From: Caballeronia sp. INDeC2
GTDB lineage: Bacteria; Pseudomonadota; Gammaproteobacteria; Burkholderiales; Burkholderiaceae
DNA length: 64,000 nt
Direction: 5' to 3'
NCBI RefSeq assembly: GCF_023631325.1
Contig: NZ_JALQDG010000011.1
Coordinates: 1 to 64,000, forward strand
The notes under the pieces are model-generated. The model ran no database searches. It worked only from the letters and a program-made list of their open reading frames with translations, and was not told the origin of the DNA. The position numbers were made by a program, and so were the translations under genes. Positions 25,859 to 36,020 of this stretch are shown here, one piece after another (the stretch's first letter is position 1; every line of letters starts with the position of its first letter).

Positions 25859-28198
25859 TTACGCCTTCTCCACTACCAGTTCACCGAACAGGCCGCCGAG
25901 CGCGGCGCCAGCCGTCGTGCCCGCCGACACGCGGACCACCGACTCCGCCAGATTCGCGTCGCGGACCGCGGGCAACGTCACCGACAGATTGCCTTGCTTG
26001 ATACGCACTGCTTCGCCGTCCTTCAGACCGAGCTTGTCGAAGAGCGCGGTCGGCAGACCGGCGACGTTCGCGTCGCGTGCGGCCGCCGTCAGATGCAGCG
26101 ACGGCGCGCGGCGCACGAGTGCATCGGCGTGATAGATCGGCACGTCGGCGAGACGCTGCAGGCCGCTGCCGTTCAGCGTGATATTCGATGCGGCGCGCTT
26201 CGCTTCCACCGACGTCTTGTTCGACAGACGCGCGGTCAGCTCACCCGTGCCGAGTGCGGCGATGCGCACTTCTTCGGCCGTGTCGAACTCGAAGCCCGGC
26301 AGGCCGAGGATCGTGCCCAGCACGCGCAGCACCTTCCAGCCCGGACGCGTGTCGCCCAGCGCCCGCACGACGCCGTTGAACGACTGCGCCGTGCCTTCAG
26401 CGTTGACGAACGTGCCCGACGTTTCCGTGAACGGCGCGATCGGCAGCAGCACGTCCGCGTAACCCAGACCGTGCCGGAACGGCGACATCACGACGACCAT
26501 TTCCGCCGCCTTCAGCGCGGCGATGGCCTGCGCCGGATTGGCCGTGTCGAATTCGGGTTCGGCGTTCAGCAGCACATAGCCCTTGCGCGGCTGCTCGAAC
26601 ACTTCGCGTGCATTGAGACCGCCGTCGCCCGGCAAGGCATCGACGAGATGCGCGCCAACCGAGTTCGCGCCTTCCGTGAGGAAGCCGAGCGTCGCGCCGG
26701 TATTGTCGGCGATCCATTGGGCCGCCGCCTGAATCTGTGCGAAGTCCGGATGCTGAACCGCGAGGTTGCCGAGCAGCACCACGCGCTCTTCGCCCGCCGA
26801 CAGCGATGCCGCGACATCCTTCGCCGCAGCCGACGCTTCGCGGCCCGCGAACGCATCCGGCAGCGCGACGCCGCGCGCTTCGGCCACCGCCGCCGCGATG
26901 CTCGCAAGCTGATCGAGCCAGGCGGAAGGCGCGGCGACCAGACGATGCGCGGTCGGAATCAGCGAGTCGTCGTTGCTGGCGTTGAGGAACGTAATCATCG
27001 CGCCGTTCTTCGCTGCCTGACGCAGACGCGCGGCGAACAGCGGATGATCGCGGCGCAGGAACGAGCCGATCACAAATGCCGTGTCGATGGTCGACAGATC
27101 CGCGATCTTTGTGCCGAGCCACGGCGCACCGATGCCGACCGGCGCCGAGAAATCGCTCTGACGCAGCCGGAAGTCGACGTTCGGTGTACCGACGCCTTCA
27201 GCCAGCTGCTTTAGCAGATGCAGTTCTTCGACCGTGCTGTGCGGCGTGGCCAGTGCGGCGATGGCGTTCGCGCCATGATCCGCCTTGATGCCCTTCAGAC
27301 CCTTCGCCACGTATTCGAGCGCGGTCTGCCAGTCGGTTTCGATCCAGTTGCCGCCTTGTTTGAGCATCGGCGTGGTGAGACGCTCCTCGCTATTCAGGCC
27401 TTCGTACGAGAAGCGGTCCTTGTCCGAGATCCAGCATTCGTTGATGGCCTCGTTCTCCATCGGCAGAACGCGCATCACACGATTATTCTTCACCTGCACG
27501 ACGAGGTTCGCGCCGACGGAATCGTGCGGGCTCACCGACTTGCGGCGCGACAGCTCCCACGTACGTGCGCTGTAGCGGAACGGCTTGCTCGTCAGAGCGC
27601 CGACCGGGCACAGGTCGATCATGTTGCCCGAGAGCTCTGAATCCACCGTCTTGCCGACGAACGACGTGATCTCGGAATGCTCGCCGCGGCCCAGCATGCC
27701 GAGTTCCATCACGCCGGCGACTTCCTGGCCGAAGCGCACGCAGCGCGTGCAGTGGATGCAGCGCGACATCTCTTCCATCGAGATGAGCGGGCCGACGTTC
27801 TTGTGGAAGACGACGCGCTTTTCTTCGCTATAGCGCGACTGCGACTTGCCGTAACCGACAGCCAGATCCTGCAACTGGCACTCGCCGCCCTGATCGCAGA
27901 TCGGGCAATCGAGCGGGTGATTGATGAGCAGGAATTCCATCACCGACTGCTGGGCCTTCACGGCCTTGTCGGAGGTGGTGCGCACGATCATGCCAGCCGA
28001 CACGGGCGTCGCGCAGGCGGGAACGGCCTTCGGCATCTTTTCGACTTCGACCAGGCACATCCGGCAGTTCGCCGCGATCGAAAGCTTCTTGTGATAGCAG
28101 AAGTGAGGAATGTAAGTATCGACCTTATGCGCAGCCTGGATCACCATGCTGCCTTCGGGCACCTCGACCGTCTTGCCGTCAATTTCTAGTTCAACCAT
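25859..28198 (-). CDS. nuoG: NADH-quinone oxidoreductase subunit G
   Basis: A 779-residue iron-sulfur subunit. C34, C45, C48 and C62 bind the [2Fe-2S] cluster N1b. [10 protein letters not shown] and a following histidine-containing stretch, then CIHCTRC with CPVGAL, give the [4Fe-4S] clusters N4 and N5. The extra CxxCxxxC motif of cluster N7 found in E. coli is not seen. The C-terminal half is a molybdopterin-oxidoreductase-like domain that is structural here. It lies 51 bases after nuoF. Confidence 0.96.
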   Translation of the reverse strand: MVELEIDGKTVEVPEGSMVIQAAHKVDTYIPHFCYHKKLSIAANCRMCLVEVEKMPKAVPACATPVSAGMIVRTTSDKAVKAQQSVMEFLLINHPLDCPICDQGGECQLQDLAVGYGKSQSRYSEEKRVVFHKNVGPLISMEEMSRCIHCTRCVRFGQEVAGVMELGMLGRGEHSEITSFVGKTVDSELSGNMIDLCPVGALTSKPFRYSARTWELSRRKSVSPHDSVGANLVVQVKNNRVMRVLPMENEAINECWISDKDRFSYEGLNSEERLTTPMLKQGGNWIETDWQTALEYVAKGLKGIKADHGANAIAALATPHSTVEELHLLKQLAEGVGTPNVDFRLRQSDFSAPVGIGAPWLGTKIADLSTIDTAFVIGSFLRRDHPLFAARLRQAAKNGAMITFLNASNDDSLIPTAHRLVAAPSAWLDQLASIAAAVAEARGVALPDAFAGREASAAAKDVAASLSAGEERVVLLGNLAVQHPDFAQIQAAAQWIADNTGATLGFLTEGANSVGAHLVDALPGDGGLNAREVFEQPRKGYVLLNAEPEFDTANPAQAIAALKAAEMVVVMSPFRHGLGYADVLLPIAPFTETSGTFVNAEGTAQSFNGVVRALGDTRPGWKVLRVLGTILGLPGFEFDTAEEVRIAALGTGELTARLSNKTSVEAKRAASNITLNGSGLQRLADVPIYHADALVRRAPSLHLTAAARDANVAGLPTALFDKLGLKDGEAVRIKQGNLSVTLPAVRDANLAESVVRVSAGTTAGAALGGLFGELVVEKA

Positions 28199-28249
28199 GA
28201 TGGATAGAGATCCTCAACCCTTGTCTCGCGCATCTGACTGCGCGCCTGA

Positions 28250-29572
28250 TTACGCGGTAAGCGCTTCGGTGCGCGCGTGATGCGCATGCCCGCCGACGAG
28301 ACAGTGCTTGTGCTCGACGTGATATTCGAATTCGTCCCAGAAGTGCTTGAGCATGCCGCGCACGGGCATCGCCGCCGCATCGCCGAGCGCGCAGATCGTG
28401 CGGCCCATGATGTTCTCGGCGACCGAGTTGAGCAGATCCAGATCTTCCTTCCGGCCGAGACCATGCTCGATACGATGCACCACGCGATACAGCCAGCCGG
28501 TGCCTTCGCGGCAAGGCGTGCACTGGCCGCACGACTCCTCATAGTAGAAGTACGACAGGCGCAGCAGCGAGCGCACCATGCAGCGCGTTTCGTTCATCAC
28601 GATCACCGCGCCCGAACCCAGCATCGAGCCGGCCTTCGCGATCGAGTCGTAGTCCATGTCGGTCGCGAGCATCATGTCGCCCGGCACGACCGGCGCGGAC
28701 GAGCCACCCGGAATCACGGCCTTGATCGACTTCCCGCGCACGCCACCCGCCAGTTCCATCAGCGTCGAGAACGGCGTGCCGAGCGGAATTTCATAGTTGC
28801 CCGGACGATTGACGTCGCCGGACACGGAGAAGATCTTCGTGCCGCCGTTGTTCGGCTTGCCGAGCTCGAGATAATTTTGCGGGCCGATTTCCAGCAGGAA
28901 CGGCACGGCCGCGAAGGTCTCGGTGTTGTTGATGGTGGTCGGTTTGCCGTACACACCGAAACTCGCCGGGAACGGCGGCTTGAAGCGCGGCTGGCCCTTC
29001 TTGCCTTCCAGCGATTCGAGCAGCGCCGTTTCTTCGCCGCAGATATACGCGCCGTAACCATGATGCGCATACAGCTCGAACGAGAAACCCGAGCCGAGGA
29101 TGTTCGCGCCGAGATAACCGGCCGCGCGCGCTTCTTCGAGCGCCGCTTCGAACACCCGATAGACTTCGAAAATCTCGCCGTGGATATAGTTGTAGCCGAC
29201 GGTGATGCCCATCGCGTACGCGCCAATGGCCATGCCTTCGATCAGCGCATGCGGATTCCAGCGCAGGATGTCGCGATCCTTGAACGTGCCCGGCTCGCCT
29301 TCGTCCGAGTTGCAGACGAGATACTTCTGCCCCGGGAACTGACGCGGCATGAAGCTCCACTTGAGGCCCGTCGGGAAGCCCGCGCCGCCGCGGCCGCGCA
29401 GACCCGACGCCTTGACGTCGGCAATAACCTGCTCGGCGGGGATCTTCTCTTCGAGAATGCGGCGCAGTTGCTTGTAGCCGCCGCGCGCGACGTAATCCTC
29501 GAGATGCCAGTTCTCGCCGTTGAGGCCAGCGAGGATCAGCGGCTTGATGTGACGATCGTGGAGTGACGTCAT
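28250..29572 (-). CDS. nuoF: NADH-quinone oxidoreductase subunit F
   Basis: A 440-residue NADH-binding flavoprotein. [10 protein letters not shown] (60-69) and [14 protein letters not shown] bind NADH and FMN. C348, C351, C354 and C394 ligate [4Fe-4S] cluster N3. The ATG at 29572 overlaps the nuoE stop by four bases (ATGA). The C terminus is His-rich ([12 protein letters not shown]). Confidence 0.97.
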   Translation of the reverse strand: MTSLHDRHIKPLILAGLNGENWHLEDYVARGGYKQLRRILEEKIPAEQVIADVKASGLRGRGGAGFPTGLKWSFMPRQFPGQKYLVCNSDEGEPGTFKDRDILRWNPHALIEGMAIGAYAMGITVGYNYIHGEIFEVYRVFEAALEEARAAGYLGANILGSGFSFELYAHHGYGAYICGEETALLESLEGKKGQPRFKPPFPASFGVYGKPTTINNTETFAAVPFLLEIGPQNYLELGKPNNGGTKIFSVSGDVNRPGNYEIPLGTPFSTLMELAGGVRGKSIKAVIPGGSSAPVVPGDMMLATDMDYDSIAKAGSMLGSGAVIVMNETRCMVRSLLRLSYFYYEESCGQCTPCREGTGWLYRVVHRIEHGLGRKEDLDLLNSVAENIMGRTICALGDAAAMPVRGMLKHFWDEFEYHVEHKHCLVGGHAHHARTEALTA

Positions 29573-30054
29573 TTCGAAAGTTCCTCGATCAACTGGTCGA
29601 TCTTCTCGCGGCTCATGAAACTGCACATGCGATGGTTGTTCACGAGCATCACGGGTGCGTCGCCGCATGCGCCGAAGCACTCGCCTTCCTTCAGCGTGAA
29701 CTTGCCGTCCGCGGTCGTCTCGCCGAAATCGATTCCAAGCTTCTGCTTGAGATACTCGGCAGCGCTGTCCGAACCGCCGTCCGGCCCGAGCTGGCAGGGC
29801 AGATTCGTGCAGAGCGTGATCTTGTGCTTACCGACCGGCTTCAACTCGTACATGGTGTAGAACGTGGCGACTTCCTGCACCGCGACGGGCGGCATGCTCA
29901 GGTAATCGGCCACGAACTGCATGACGTCGGGCGAGAGCCAACCATGCTCTTCCTGAGCGACAGCGAGCGCCGCCATCACCGCCGATTGCTTTTGCTCGGC
30001 GGGATACTTCGCGACCGCGCGATCGATTTCTTTCAGGCCTTCAGCTGAGATCAT
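29569..30054 (-). CDS. nuoE: NADH-quinone oxidoreductase subunit E
   Basis: A 161-residue thioredoxin-like subunit. C82, C87, C126 and C130 bind the [2Fe-2S] cluster N1a. ATG 30054 is preferred over one seven codons upstream because it matches the usual start [11 protein letters not shown]. It is separated from nuoD by 152 bases and translationally coupled to nuoF. Confidence 0.95.
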   Translation of the reverse strand: MISAEGLKEIDRAVAKYPAEQKQSAVMAALAVAQEEHGWLSPDVMQFVADYLSMPPVAVQEVATFYTMYELKPVGKHKITLCTNLPCQLGPDGGSDSAAEYLKQKLGIDFGETTADGKFTLKEGECFGACGDAPVMLVNNHRMCSFMSREKIDQLIEELSK

Positions 30055-30206
30055 TTTCAGACACGACTCTTTCAATTCCTACCGAACGAAAACCTGCCGC
30101 GCCCTTCATGTTGCGGCAGACCTGGCGTTCCTGCGGGTTCCTGTTATTGCGTTCGCATTTCCATGAACGGCGGCTCGACGAGCGCGCCGTGCAGGCGGCG
30201 ATGAAA

Positions 30207-31460
30207 TCAGCGATCGATCTCGCCGAACACGATGTCTTGCGTACCGATGATCGTCACAGCGTCGGCGATCATGTGGCCTCGCGCCATTTCGTCGAGCGAT
30301 GCGAGGTGCGCATAGCCCGGCGCGCGAATCTTCAGGCGATACGGCTTGTTCGCGCCATCCGAAATCAGGTAGATGCCGAACTCGCCCTTCGGATGCTCGA
30401 CCGCCGCGTACGTTTCGCCTTCCGGCACGTGGAAGCCTTCCGTGAAGAGCTTGAAGTGGTGAATCAGCTCTTCCATGTTGCTCTTCATGCCGACGCGCGA
30501 AGGCGGCGCAACCTTGTGATTATCGACCATCACAGGGCCGGGATTCTTGCGCAGCCACGCAATGCACTGTTCGGCGATGCGGGTGGACTGGCGCATTTCT
30601 TCCACGCGCACCAGATAACGGTCGTAGCAATCGCCGTTCACGCCGACGGGGATATCGAAGTCGAGCTGGTCGTACACTTCGTACGGCTGCTTCTTGCGCA
30701 AGTCCCACTCGATGCCCGAGCCACGCAGCATCGCGCCGGACAGACCCATCTGCAACGCGCGCTCCGGGCTCACCACGCCGATGCCCACGAGACGCTGCTT
30801 CCAGATGCGGTTGTCGGTGAGCAGCGTTTCGTACTCGTCGACACAACGCGGGAAGCGATTGAAGAAGTCCTCGATGAAGTCGAGCAACGAACCTTGACGG
30901 TTCTCGTTCATCTTGTCGAGCGCTTTCGCGTTGCGGATCTTCGATGCCTTGTATTGCGGCATCGCGTCCGGCAGATCGCGATAGACGCCGCCCGGACGAT
31001 AGTAAGCCGCGTGCATGCGCGCGCCCGACACCGCCTCGTAGACGTCCATCAGATCTTCGCGCTCGCGGAACGCATAGAGGAACACCGCCATCGCGCCGAC
31101 GTCGAGCGCGTGCGAGCCGATCCACATGAGGTGATTCAGCACGCGCGTGATTTCGTCGAACAGCACGCGGATGTACTTCGCGCGAATGGGCACGTCGATG
31201 CCGAGCAGCTTTTCGATGGCCATCACGTAACCGTGCTCGTTGACCATCATCGACACGTAGTCGAGACGGTCCATGTAGGGCACGGATTGCAGGAAAGTCT
31301 TGGTCTCGGCCAGCTTCTCGGTCGCGCGATGCAGCAGACCGATGTGCGGGTCCGCGCGCTGGATCACTTCGCCGTCGAGTTCCAGCACGAGACGCAGCAC
31401 CCCGTGCGCTGCCGGGTGCTGCGGGCCAAAGTTCAGCGTGTAATTCTTGATCTCTGCCAT
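30207..31460 (-). CDS. nuoD: NADH-quinone oxidoreductase subunit D
   Basis: A 417-residue 49-kDa-type subunit related to NiFe-hydrogenase large subunits, lacking the nickel ligands and forming much of the quinone-binding site. [19 protein letters not shown] near the start contains the quinone-contacting His, and the C terminus DIVFGEIDR is typical. It lies nine bases after nuoC; nuoC and nuoD are separate genes here, not fused as in E. coli. Confidence 0.97.
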   Translation of the reverse strand: MAEIKNYTLNFGPQHPAAHGVLRLVLELDGEVIQRADPHIGLLHRATEKLAETKTFLQSVPYMDRLDYVSMMVNEHGYVMAIEKLLGIDVPIRAKYIRVLFDEITRVLNHLMWIGSHALDVGAMAVFLYAFREREDLMDVYEAVSGARMHAAYYRPGGVYRDLPDAMPQYKASKIRNAKALDKMNENRQGSLLDFIEDFFNRFPRCVDEYETLLTDNRIWKQRLVGIGVVSPERALQMGLSGAMLRGSGIEWDLRKKQPYEVYDQLDFDIPVGVNGDCYDRYLVRVEEMRQSTRIAEQCIAWLRKNPGPVMVDNHKVAPPSRVGMKSNMEELIHHFKLFTEGFHVPEGETYAAVEHPKGEFGIYLISDGANKPYRLKIRAPGYAHLASLDEMARGHMIADAVTIIGTQDIVFGEIDR

Positions 31461-31469
31461 GGCGTTCTC

Positions 31470-32072
31470 TTAATGTTTCAGACCGCCATAGCGATCTTCG
31501 CGGATCACGCGCGGCGTGATTTCGCGCGGTTCGATCGTCACGGGCTGATAGACCACGCGCCTCTCTTCCGGGTCGTAGCGCATTTCCACGTAGCCGGAGA
31601 CCGGGAAGTCCTTGCGGAACGGATGGCCGATAAAGCCATAGTCCGTGAGAATGCGGCGCAGGTCGGGATGGCCTTCGAACACGATGCCGTACAGGTCGAA
31701 CGCTTCGCGCTCGTACCAGTTCGCCGACGTCCAGATATCGACCACCGAAGGCACGATGGGCACTTCGTCGTCCGGGGCGAACACGCGCACGCGCACGCGC
31801 CAGTTGTTCGTGATCGAGAGAAGATGGCTCACGGCCGCGAAACGCGGACCGTCGTAGACGCCGTCGCCATAGGTCGAATAGTCGACGCCGGCGAGATCCA
31901 TGAGCTGCTCGAAGCGCAGCGACGGGTCATCGCGCAGCTGCTTGCAGACGTCCAGATAGTTGGCCGCCTTGACGACGACCGTCACCTGACCCAGCGACTC
32001 CGTGATGCTCTGGAGACGGTCGCCAAACGCCGTCTCGAGGTTCGCTTTGAGGGTCTCGAGTTTGCTTGCCAT
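31470..32072 (-). CDS. nuoC: NADH-quinone oxidoreductase subunit C
   Basis: A 200-residue 30-kDa-type subunit of the peripheral arm. The family signature [20 protein letters not shown] is at about residues 128-147, followed by GHPFRKDFP. It has no cofactor. It lies 21 bases after nuoB. Confidence 0.96.
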   Translation of the reverse strand: MASKLETLKANLETAFGDRLQSITESLGQVTVVVKAANYLDVCKQLRDDPSLRFEQLMDLAGVDYSTYGDGVYDGPRFAAVSHLLSITNNWRVRVRVFAPDDEVPIVPSVVDIWTSANWYEREAFDLYGIVFEGHPDLRRILTDYGFIGHPFRKDFPVSGYVEMRYDPEERRVVYQPVTIEPREITPRVIREDRYGGLKH

Positions 32073-32093
32073 AGTTTGGGGAGACTCAGGCCC

Positions 32094-32573
32094 TTACTGA
32101 CGGGCGATGGTGTTGGTGCGGCGAATCTTCGCCTGCAACTGGATCACGCCGTAGACCAGCGCTTCGGCGGTCGGGGGACAACCCGGAACGTACACGTCGA
32201 CGGGCACGATCCGGTCGCAACCGCGCACGACGGAATATGAATAGTGGTAGTAGCCACCGCCGTTCGCGCACGAACCCATGGAGATGACCCAACGCGGCTC
32301 GGCCATCTGGTCGTACACCTTACGAAGCGCGGGCGCCATCTTGTTGCACAGCGTCCCGGCGACGATCATCACGTCGGACTGGCGCGGACTCGGACGAAAC
32401 ACCACGCCGAAACGGTCCAGGTCGTAACGGGCAGCGCCCGCGTGCATCATCTCGACCGCACAGCACGCGAGACCGAACGTCATCGGCCACAGGGAGCCGG
32501 TGCGCGTCCAGTTGATGAGCTTGTCAGCCGTGGTGGTGACAAAGCCTTCCTTCAAGACCCCTTCGATACTCAT
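32094..32573 (-). CDS. nuoB: NADH-quinone oxidoreductase subunit B
   Basis: A 159-residue subunit holding the terminal [4Fe-4S] cluster N2 with the tandem cysteines C37-C38, plus C102 and C132. ATG 32573 gives the standard N terminus [15 protein letters not shown]; an upstream in-frame Met at 32615 adds 14 unlikely residues. It lies 61 bases after nuoA. Confidence 0.97.
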
Positions 32574-32634
32574 TTGTTTTCCACTCCAGATGAGCAGCCA
32601 GCCAAAGCCGCCCATGAATCCGGTGATCTAACTG

Positions 32635-32994
32635 TCATTCCCAGTCGAGTCCGCCTTTTCTCCAGATGTAGGCGAAACCGAGTAAAAATTCGAGCAGAAA
32701 AATCATCATCGCGATGAAGCCGGGCCAGCCGATATCGCGCAGGGAGACACCCCACGGGAACAGGAACGCCGTCTCAAGGTCGAAAATGATGAAAAGAATC
32801 GCGACGAGATAGTAACGCACATCGAACTTCATACGCGCGTCTTCGAAGGCTTCGAAGCCGCACTCGTACGGCGCATTCTTCTCTGTGTCGGGCTTGTTCG
32901 GACCGAGAATCTTGCCGATGCTGACCAACGCAATACCTAAACCAAGGCCCACTAGAAGAAACAAGAAGACGGGGTAATAGGGTGCGAGGTTCAA
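32635..32994 (-). CDS. nuoA: NADH-quinone oxidoreductase subunit A
   Basis: A 119-residue, three-helix membrane subunit. The conserved [20 protein letters not shown] loop (here [12 protein letters not shown]) lies between helices 1 and 2. It is the first gene of the nuo operon. The 214 bases upstream to the tRNA-Leu gene must hold the promoter unless tRNA transcription reads through; I could not pick one with confidence. Confidence 0.96.
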   Translation of the reverse strand: MNLAPYYPVFLFLLVGLGLGIALVSIGKILGPNKPDTEKNAPYECGFEAFEDARMKFDVRYYLVAILFIIFDLETAFLFPWGVSLRDIGWPGFIAMMIFLLEFLLGFAYIWRKGGLDWE

Positions 32995-33164
32995 GGCTAT
33001 CCTCTGATCGGTAGATGTGGTCTGTTATTGATTGGGGCCTTCAGCCGGGACGGACCACCCGGCGGGAGAATTCACTTGGGACCGCTCACGATATCAGCAC
33101 ACTGTGACAACCGCTTTGACGCTGTCGATGCCGCTGTGAAAATGTAAGGGTACTCCAGAAGTGA

Positions 33165-33200
33165 CAATGCCAGCCGAAGCGATGCAAGCGGCTGGCATTG
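33165..33200 (-). terminator. Hairpin immediately downstream of tRNA-Leu
   Basis: CAATGCCAGCCG (33165-33176) and CGGCTGGCATTG (33189-33200) form a perfect 12-base stem starting nine bases after the tRNA 3' end on the minus strand. There is no long T run after it, so it may be a weak terminator or a 3'-end processing structure rather than a complete stop before nuoA. Confidence 0.55.
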
Positions 33201-33208
33201 GATAACTT

Positions 33209-33293
33209 TGGTGCCGACGGCGAGACTCGAACTCGCACAGCTTTCGCCACTACCCCCTCAAGATAGCGTGTCTACCAATTTCACCACGTCGGC
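33209..33293 (-). tRNA. tRNA-Leu (anticodon GAG)
   Basis: The 85-base cloverleaf on the minus strand has acceptor GCCGACG/CGTCGGC, discriminator A and encoded CCA. The D arm is GGTGAAATTGGTAGACAC. The anticodon stem CTATC/GGTAG encloses the loop TTGAGGG with anticodon GAG, which reads CUC and CUU. The long variable arm and GTTCGAGTC T-loop are present. It sits between secG and nuoA, the same relative place as leuU in E. coli. Confidence 0.95.
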
Positions 33294-33420
33294 ACTGTAC
33301 TGCAATCCGGGAAAACTACTTCTAAATTGCCGCGAATCGCTTCAAGACTTGAATTATAACTGGCGCCTACGAATTGTTCAACGCACAAAATGCAAATTAT
33401 GCGAAAAATTCGTTCTGTCG

Positions 33421-33789
33421 TTATTTGGGGACGTCAGCGCCCGGAGCCGACGATGCGACCGGCGCGGAAGCAGGCGCCGAAGCCGCTGCTGCCGGAGCAG
33501 ATGCGGGCACGGATGCGGCGCCGCCGAGCACGCCCGCCGACGTCCGCGGCTTGTAGCTTCCGAGGTAAGTCAGCGTCAGCGTCGTGACGAAAAAGACCGC
33601 CGCGAGAACCGCCGTGGTGCGCGACAAAAAATTGGCCGAACCCGTCGCGCCGAACAGACTGCCCGATGCGCCGCTGCCGAACGCCGCGCCCATGTCCGCG
33701 CCCTTGCCATGCTGAAGCAGCACGAGGCCAATGACGCCCAGCGCCGACAACAGTTGGACAACGATAATCAATGTCTTCAAATACAGCAT
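33421..33789 (-). CDS. secG: Preprotein translocase subunit SecG
   Basis: A 122-residue inner-membrane subunit of SecYEG with two transmembrane helices (about 5-25 and 55-75). GADMGAAFGSGASGSLFG in the loop is the family signature. The C-terminal 40 residues are Ala/Ser/Pro-rich and low-complexity, a common beta-proteobacterial extension. It lies 88 bases downstream of tpiA and upstream of tRNA-Leu, probably one transcript. Confidence 0.94.
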   Translation of the reverse strand: MLYLKTLIIVVQLLSALGVIGLVLLQHGKGADMGAAFGSGASGSLFGATGSANFLSRTTAVLAAVFFVTTLTLTYLGSYKPRTSAGVLGGAASVPASAPAAAASAPASAPVASSAPGADVPK

Positions 33790-33877
33790 TTCAACTCACC
33801 CGATCCCTGATATTTCCGTGACACCTTCGTGTCGCACTATGCTCGTTCGCCTGCCCTGCCCGCTTGTCGTTGAACGC

Positions 33878-34651
33878 TCAATGCGTCACGGTTTGCGCCG
33901 CCCGGCAGATCGCCAAAAAATCTTTCGACTTCAACGACGCGCCGCCGATCAGCCCGCCGTCGATGTCCTTTTGCCCGAACAACTCTTCCGCATTTTCAGG
34001 CTTCACGCTGCCGCCATACAGAAGCGGCACGCTCCCTACCGATGCACCCTTCTCCAGCAGCTTGTGACGCAGGAACGCGTGAACGTCCTGTGCCTGTCCG
34101 GGGCGCGCCGTCTTGCCCGTGCCGATCGCCCAGACCGGCTCGTACGCGACCACGATGCCCGCCGCCTGCTTTTCCGTCAGAATCGTCAACACGGCTTCGA
34201 GTTGCGTGCCGATGATCTGCTCGGTCGTACCCGCTTGCCGCTCGTCGAGCGTTTCGCCGACACAGACGATCGGCGTGAGCCCTGCTTCGATCGCACGTTG
34301 CGCTTTCGACGCGACGAGTTCTGGACTTTCGCGATGATACGCGCGTCGCTCAGAATGCCCGACGATTGCATACGTGACGCCGAAATCCGCCGCCATCTCC
34401 GCCGCGACTTCCCCCGTGAACGCGCCGCCCGTATGCGCCGACACGTCCTGAATGCCCCATTGCACGACCGAGCCGCTCAGAAGCGCCTGCGATTGCGCGA
34501 GATAAGGACACGGCACGCACACTCCGACACGCACGCCCTTTTGCAAAGCCGATGCCCCTGCGGCGACTTCGGTCAGCAAGGTCGCGTTGTCACCGATGCG
34601 ACCGTGCATCTTCCAGTTGCCCACCACCAGTTTCGCTCGTTCTCTGGACAT
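33878..34651 (-). CDS. tpiA: Triosephosphate isomerase
   Basis: A 257-residue TIM-barrel enzyme interconverting dihydroxyacetone phosphate and glyceraldehyde 3-phosphate. The catalytic residues K14 (GNWKMHG), H99 (IVGHSERR) and E171 (AYEPVWAIGTGK) are all present. It is first in the tpiA-secG transcript; a good promoter lies at 34691-34719. Confidence 0.97.
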   Translation of the reverse strand: MSRERAKLVVGNWKMHGRIGDNATLLTEVAAGASALQKGVRVGVCVPCPYLAQSQALLSGSVVQWGIQDVSAHTGGAFTGEVAAEMAADFGVTYAIVGHSERRAYHRESPELVASKAQRAIEAGLTPIVCVGETLDERQAGTTEQIIGTQLEAVLTILTEKQAAGIVVAYEPVWAIGTGKTARPGQAQDVHAFLRHKLLEKGASVGSVPLLYGGSVKPENAEELFGQKDIDGGLIGGASLKSKDFLAICRAAQTVTH

Positions 34652-34690
34652 ATGTCTCGTCAGTCGACGGCGACTTGCAAGAGCCGCCTT

Positions 34691-34719
34691 GTTATAAAAT
34701 GAACCGCGACGAACTGCAA
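34691..34719 (-). promoter_or_regulatory. Candidate sigma-70 promoter of tpiA-secG
   Basis: The minus strand has TTGCAG (34714-34719), a 17-base spacer and TATAAC (34691-34696), placing transcription start about 30 bases before the tpiA ATG at 34651. Confidence 0.55.
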
Positions 34720-34817
34720 ACTGCTTGCAAAACAGGCGATTTTACTGTGTTACGACGAAACCGGTCAAACCGCTAAAAGCGGACGCAACGTGAAACGCCG
34801 CAATCCGCATGAAAACC

Positions 34818-35834
34818 TCACGCGTCCTCGCGCCAGTCGAGCACGATCTTGCCGACGTGCGCGCTGCTTTCCATCAGCGTATGCGCGGCGGCGGCCTCGT
34901 GCGCCGGGAATACCTCGTGGATCACCGGCTTGATGCGCCCCGCCTCGATTTCCGGCCAGACGCGCTCCTTCAGCTTCGCGGCGAGCTTCGCCTTGAATGC
35001 GACCGGACGCGGACGCAGCGTCGAACCGGTGATGACGAGACGCCGGCGCAGCACGTCGTTCAGATTGATCTCCGCCTTGGCCCCGCCCAGCAGCGCGATC
35101 ACGCAGATGCGGCCGCCGTCGGCCAGCGCCTTGAGCTCGCGCGGCAGATAGTCGCCGGCGACCATGTCGAGAATCACGTCGACGCCGCGGTCGTTCGTTA
35201 GCGACTTCACCACTTCGACGAAATCTTCCGTCTTGTAGTTGATCGCGCGTTCCGCGCCGAGCGCTTCGCACGCGCGGCATTTTTCGTCGGTGCCGGCCGT
35301 GGCGAACACGCGAAAGCCGAGCGCCTTTGCAATCTGAATCGCCGTCACGCCGATGCCGCTCGAACCGCCCTGCACGAGCAGCGTCTCTTCCGCGCCGTTC
35401 TCGCCGGCGCCTAACTGAGCGCGCTCGAACACGTTGCTCCAGACCGTGAAGAACGTCTCCGGCAACGATGCGGCCTCGATATCCGACAAGCCCTTCGGCA
35501 CCGGCAGACATTGTTCGAGCGGCGCCACCGCATATTCGGCATAACCGCCGCCCGCGAGCAGCGCGCACACGCGATCGCCTTTTTTCAGACCGAACGGGTT
35601 GTGCCTGGGGTCGAAATCGCCATCGACGATTTCACCCGCCACCTCCAGCCCCGGCAGGTCCGATGCGCCCGGCGGCGGCGCATACGCGCCCTTGCGCTGG
35701 AACACGTCCGGGCGGTTGACGCCGGAAGCGGCCACCTTGATCAAGACTTCGCACTTGCCGGGCGCGGGCGTCGGACGTTCGCCCAGTTTCAGGACTTCGG
35801 GTGCGCCAAACTCGGTGATTTCGATGGCCTTCAT
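34818..35834 (-). CDS. NAD(P)H-quinone oxidoreductase, PIG3/zinc-free MDR type
   Basis: A 338-residue medium-chain dehydrogenase/reductase. The GroES-like domain is at about 1-130 and the nucleotide-binding fold begins at QGGSSGIGVTAIQIA (about 155). No zinc-ligand cysteines of the alcohol dehydrogenase type are seen. Together with VAASGVNRPDVFQRKG near the start, this places it in the quinone oxidoreductase (PIG3/QorA-like) group. It is downstream of pnp but separated by a terminator, so it is probably transcribed alone. Confidence 0.88.
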   Translation of the reverse strand: MKAIEITEFGAPEVLKLGERPTPAPGKCEVLIKVAASGVNRPDVFQRKGAYAPPPGASDLPGLEVAGEIVDGDFDPRHNPFGLKKGDRVCALLAGGGYAEYAVAPLEQCLPVPKGLSDIEAASLPETFFTVWSNVFERAQLGAGENGAEETLLVQGGSSGIGVTAIQIAKALGFRVFATAGTDEKCRACEALGAERAINYKTEDFVEVVKSLTNDRGVDVILDMVAGDYLPRELKALADGGRICVIALLGGAKAEINLNDVLRRRLVITGSTLRPRPVAFKAKLAAKLKERVWPEIEAGRIKPVIHEVFPAHEAAAAHTLMESSAHVGKIVLDWREDA

Positions 35835-35973
35835 ATCCTCTCCCTGTGCCGACCGGAGTCAGTGTGCATTCGAACCGGATGGCACTGCGCGCGCGTGACG
35901 CAATTACGCTCCACACTGCCATCGAGTCCGATGACGCATCCGACAATGCATAGCATCCGAAGCGTCATACATG

Positions 35974-36005
35974 AAAACGGCCGGCTCGCATCAGCGGCCG
36001 GCCGT
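35974..36005 (-). terminator. Rho-independent terminator of pnp
   Basis: ACGGCCGG (35977-35984) pairs with CCGGCCGT (35998-36005). On the minus strand the stem is followed by TTTT (35974-35977). It lies 16 bases after the pnp stop. Confidence 0.75.
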
Positions 36006-36020
36006 CTACACATTACCGCA

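Noticed and set aside
30108..32240. A 710-codon plus-strand open frame opposite nuoD, nuoC and the start of nuoB
   Set aside because: Antisense shadow of conserved complex I genes, with Arg/His/Val-rich composition and no ribosome-binding site.
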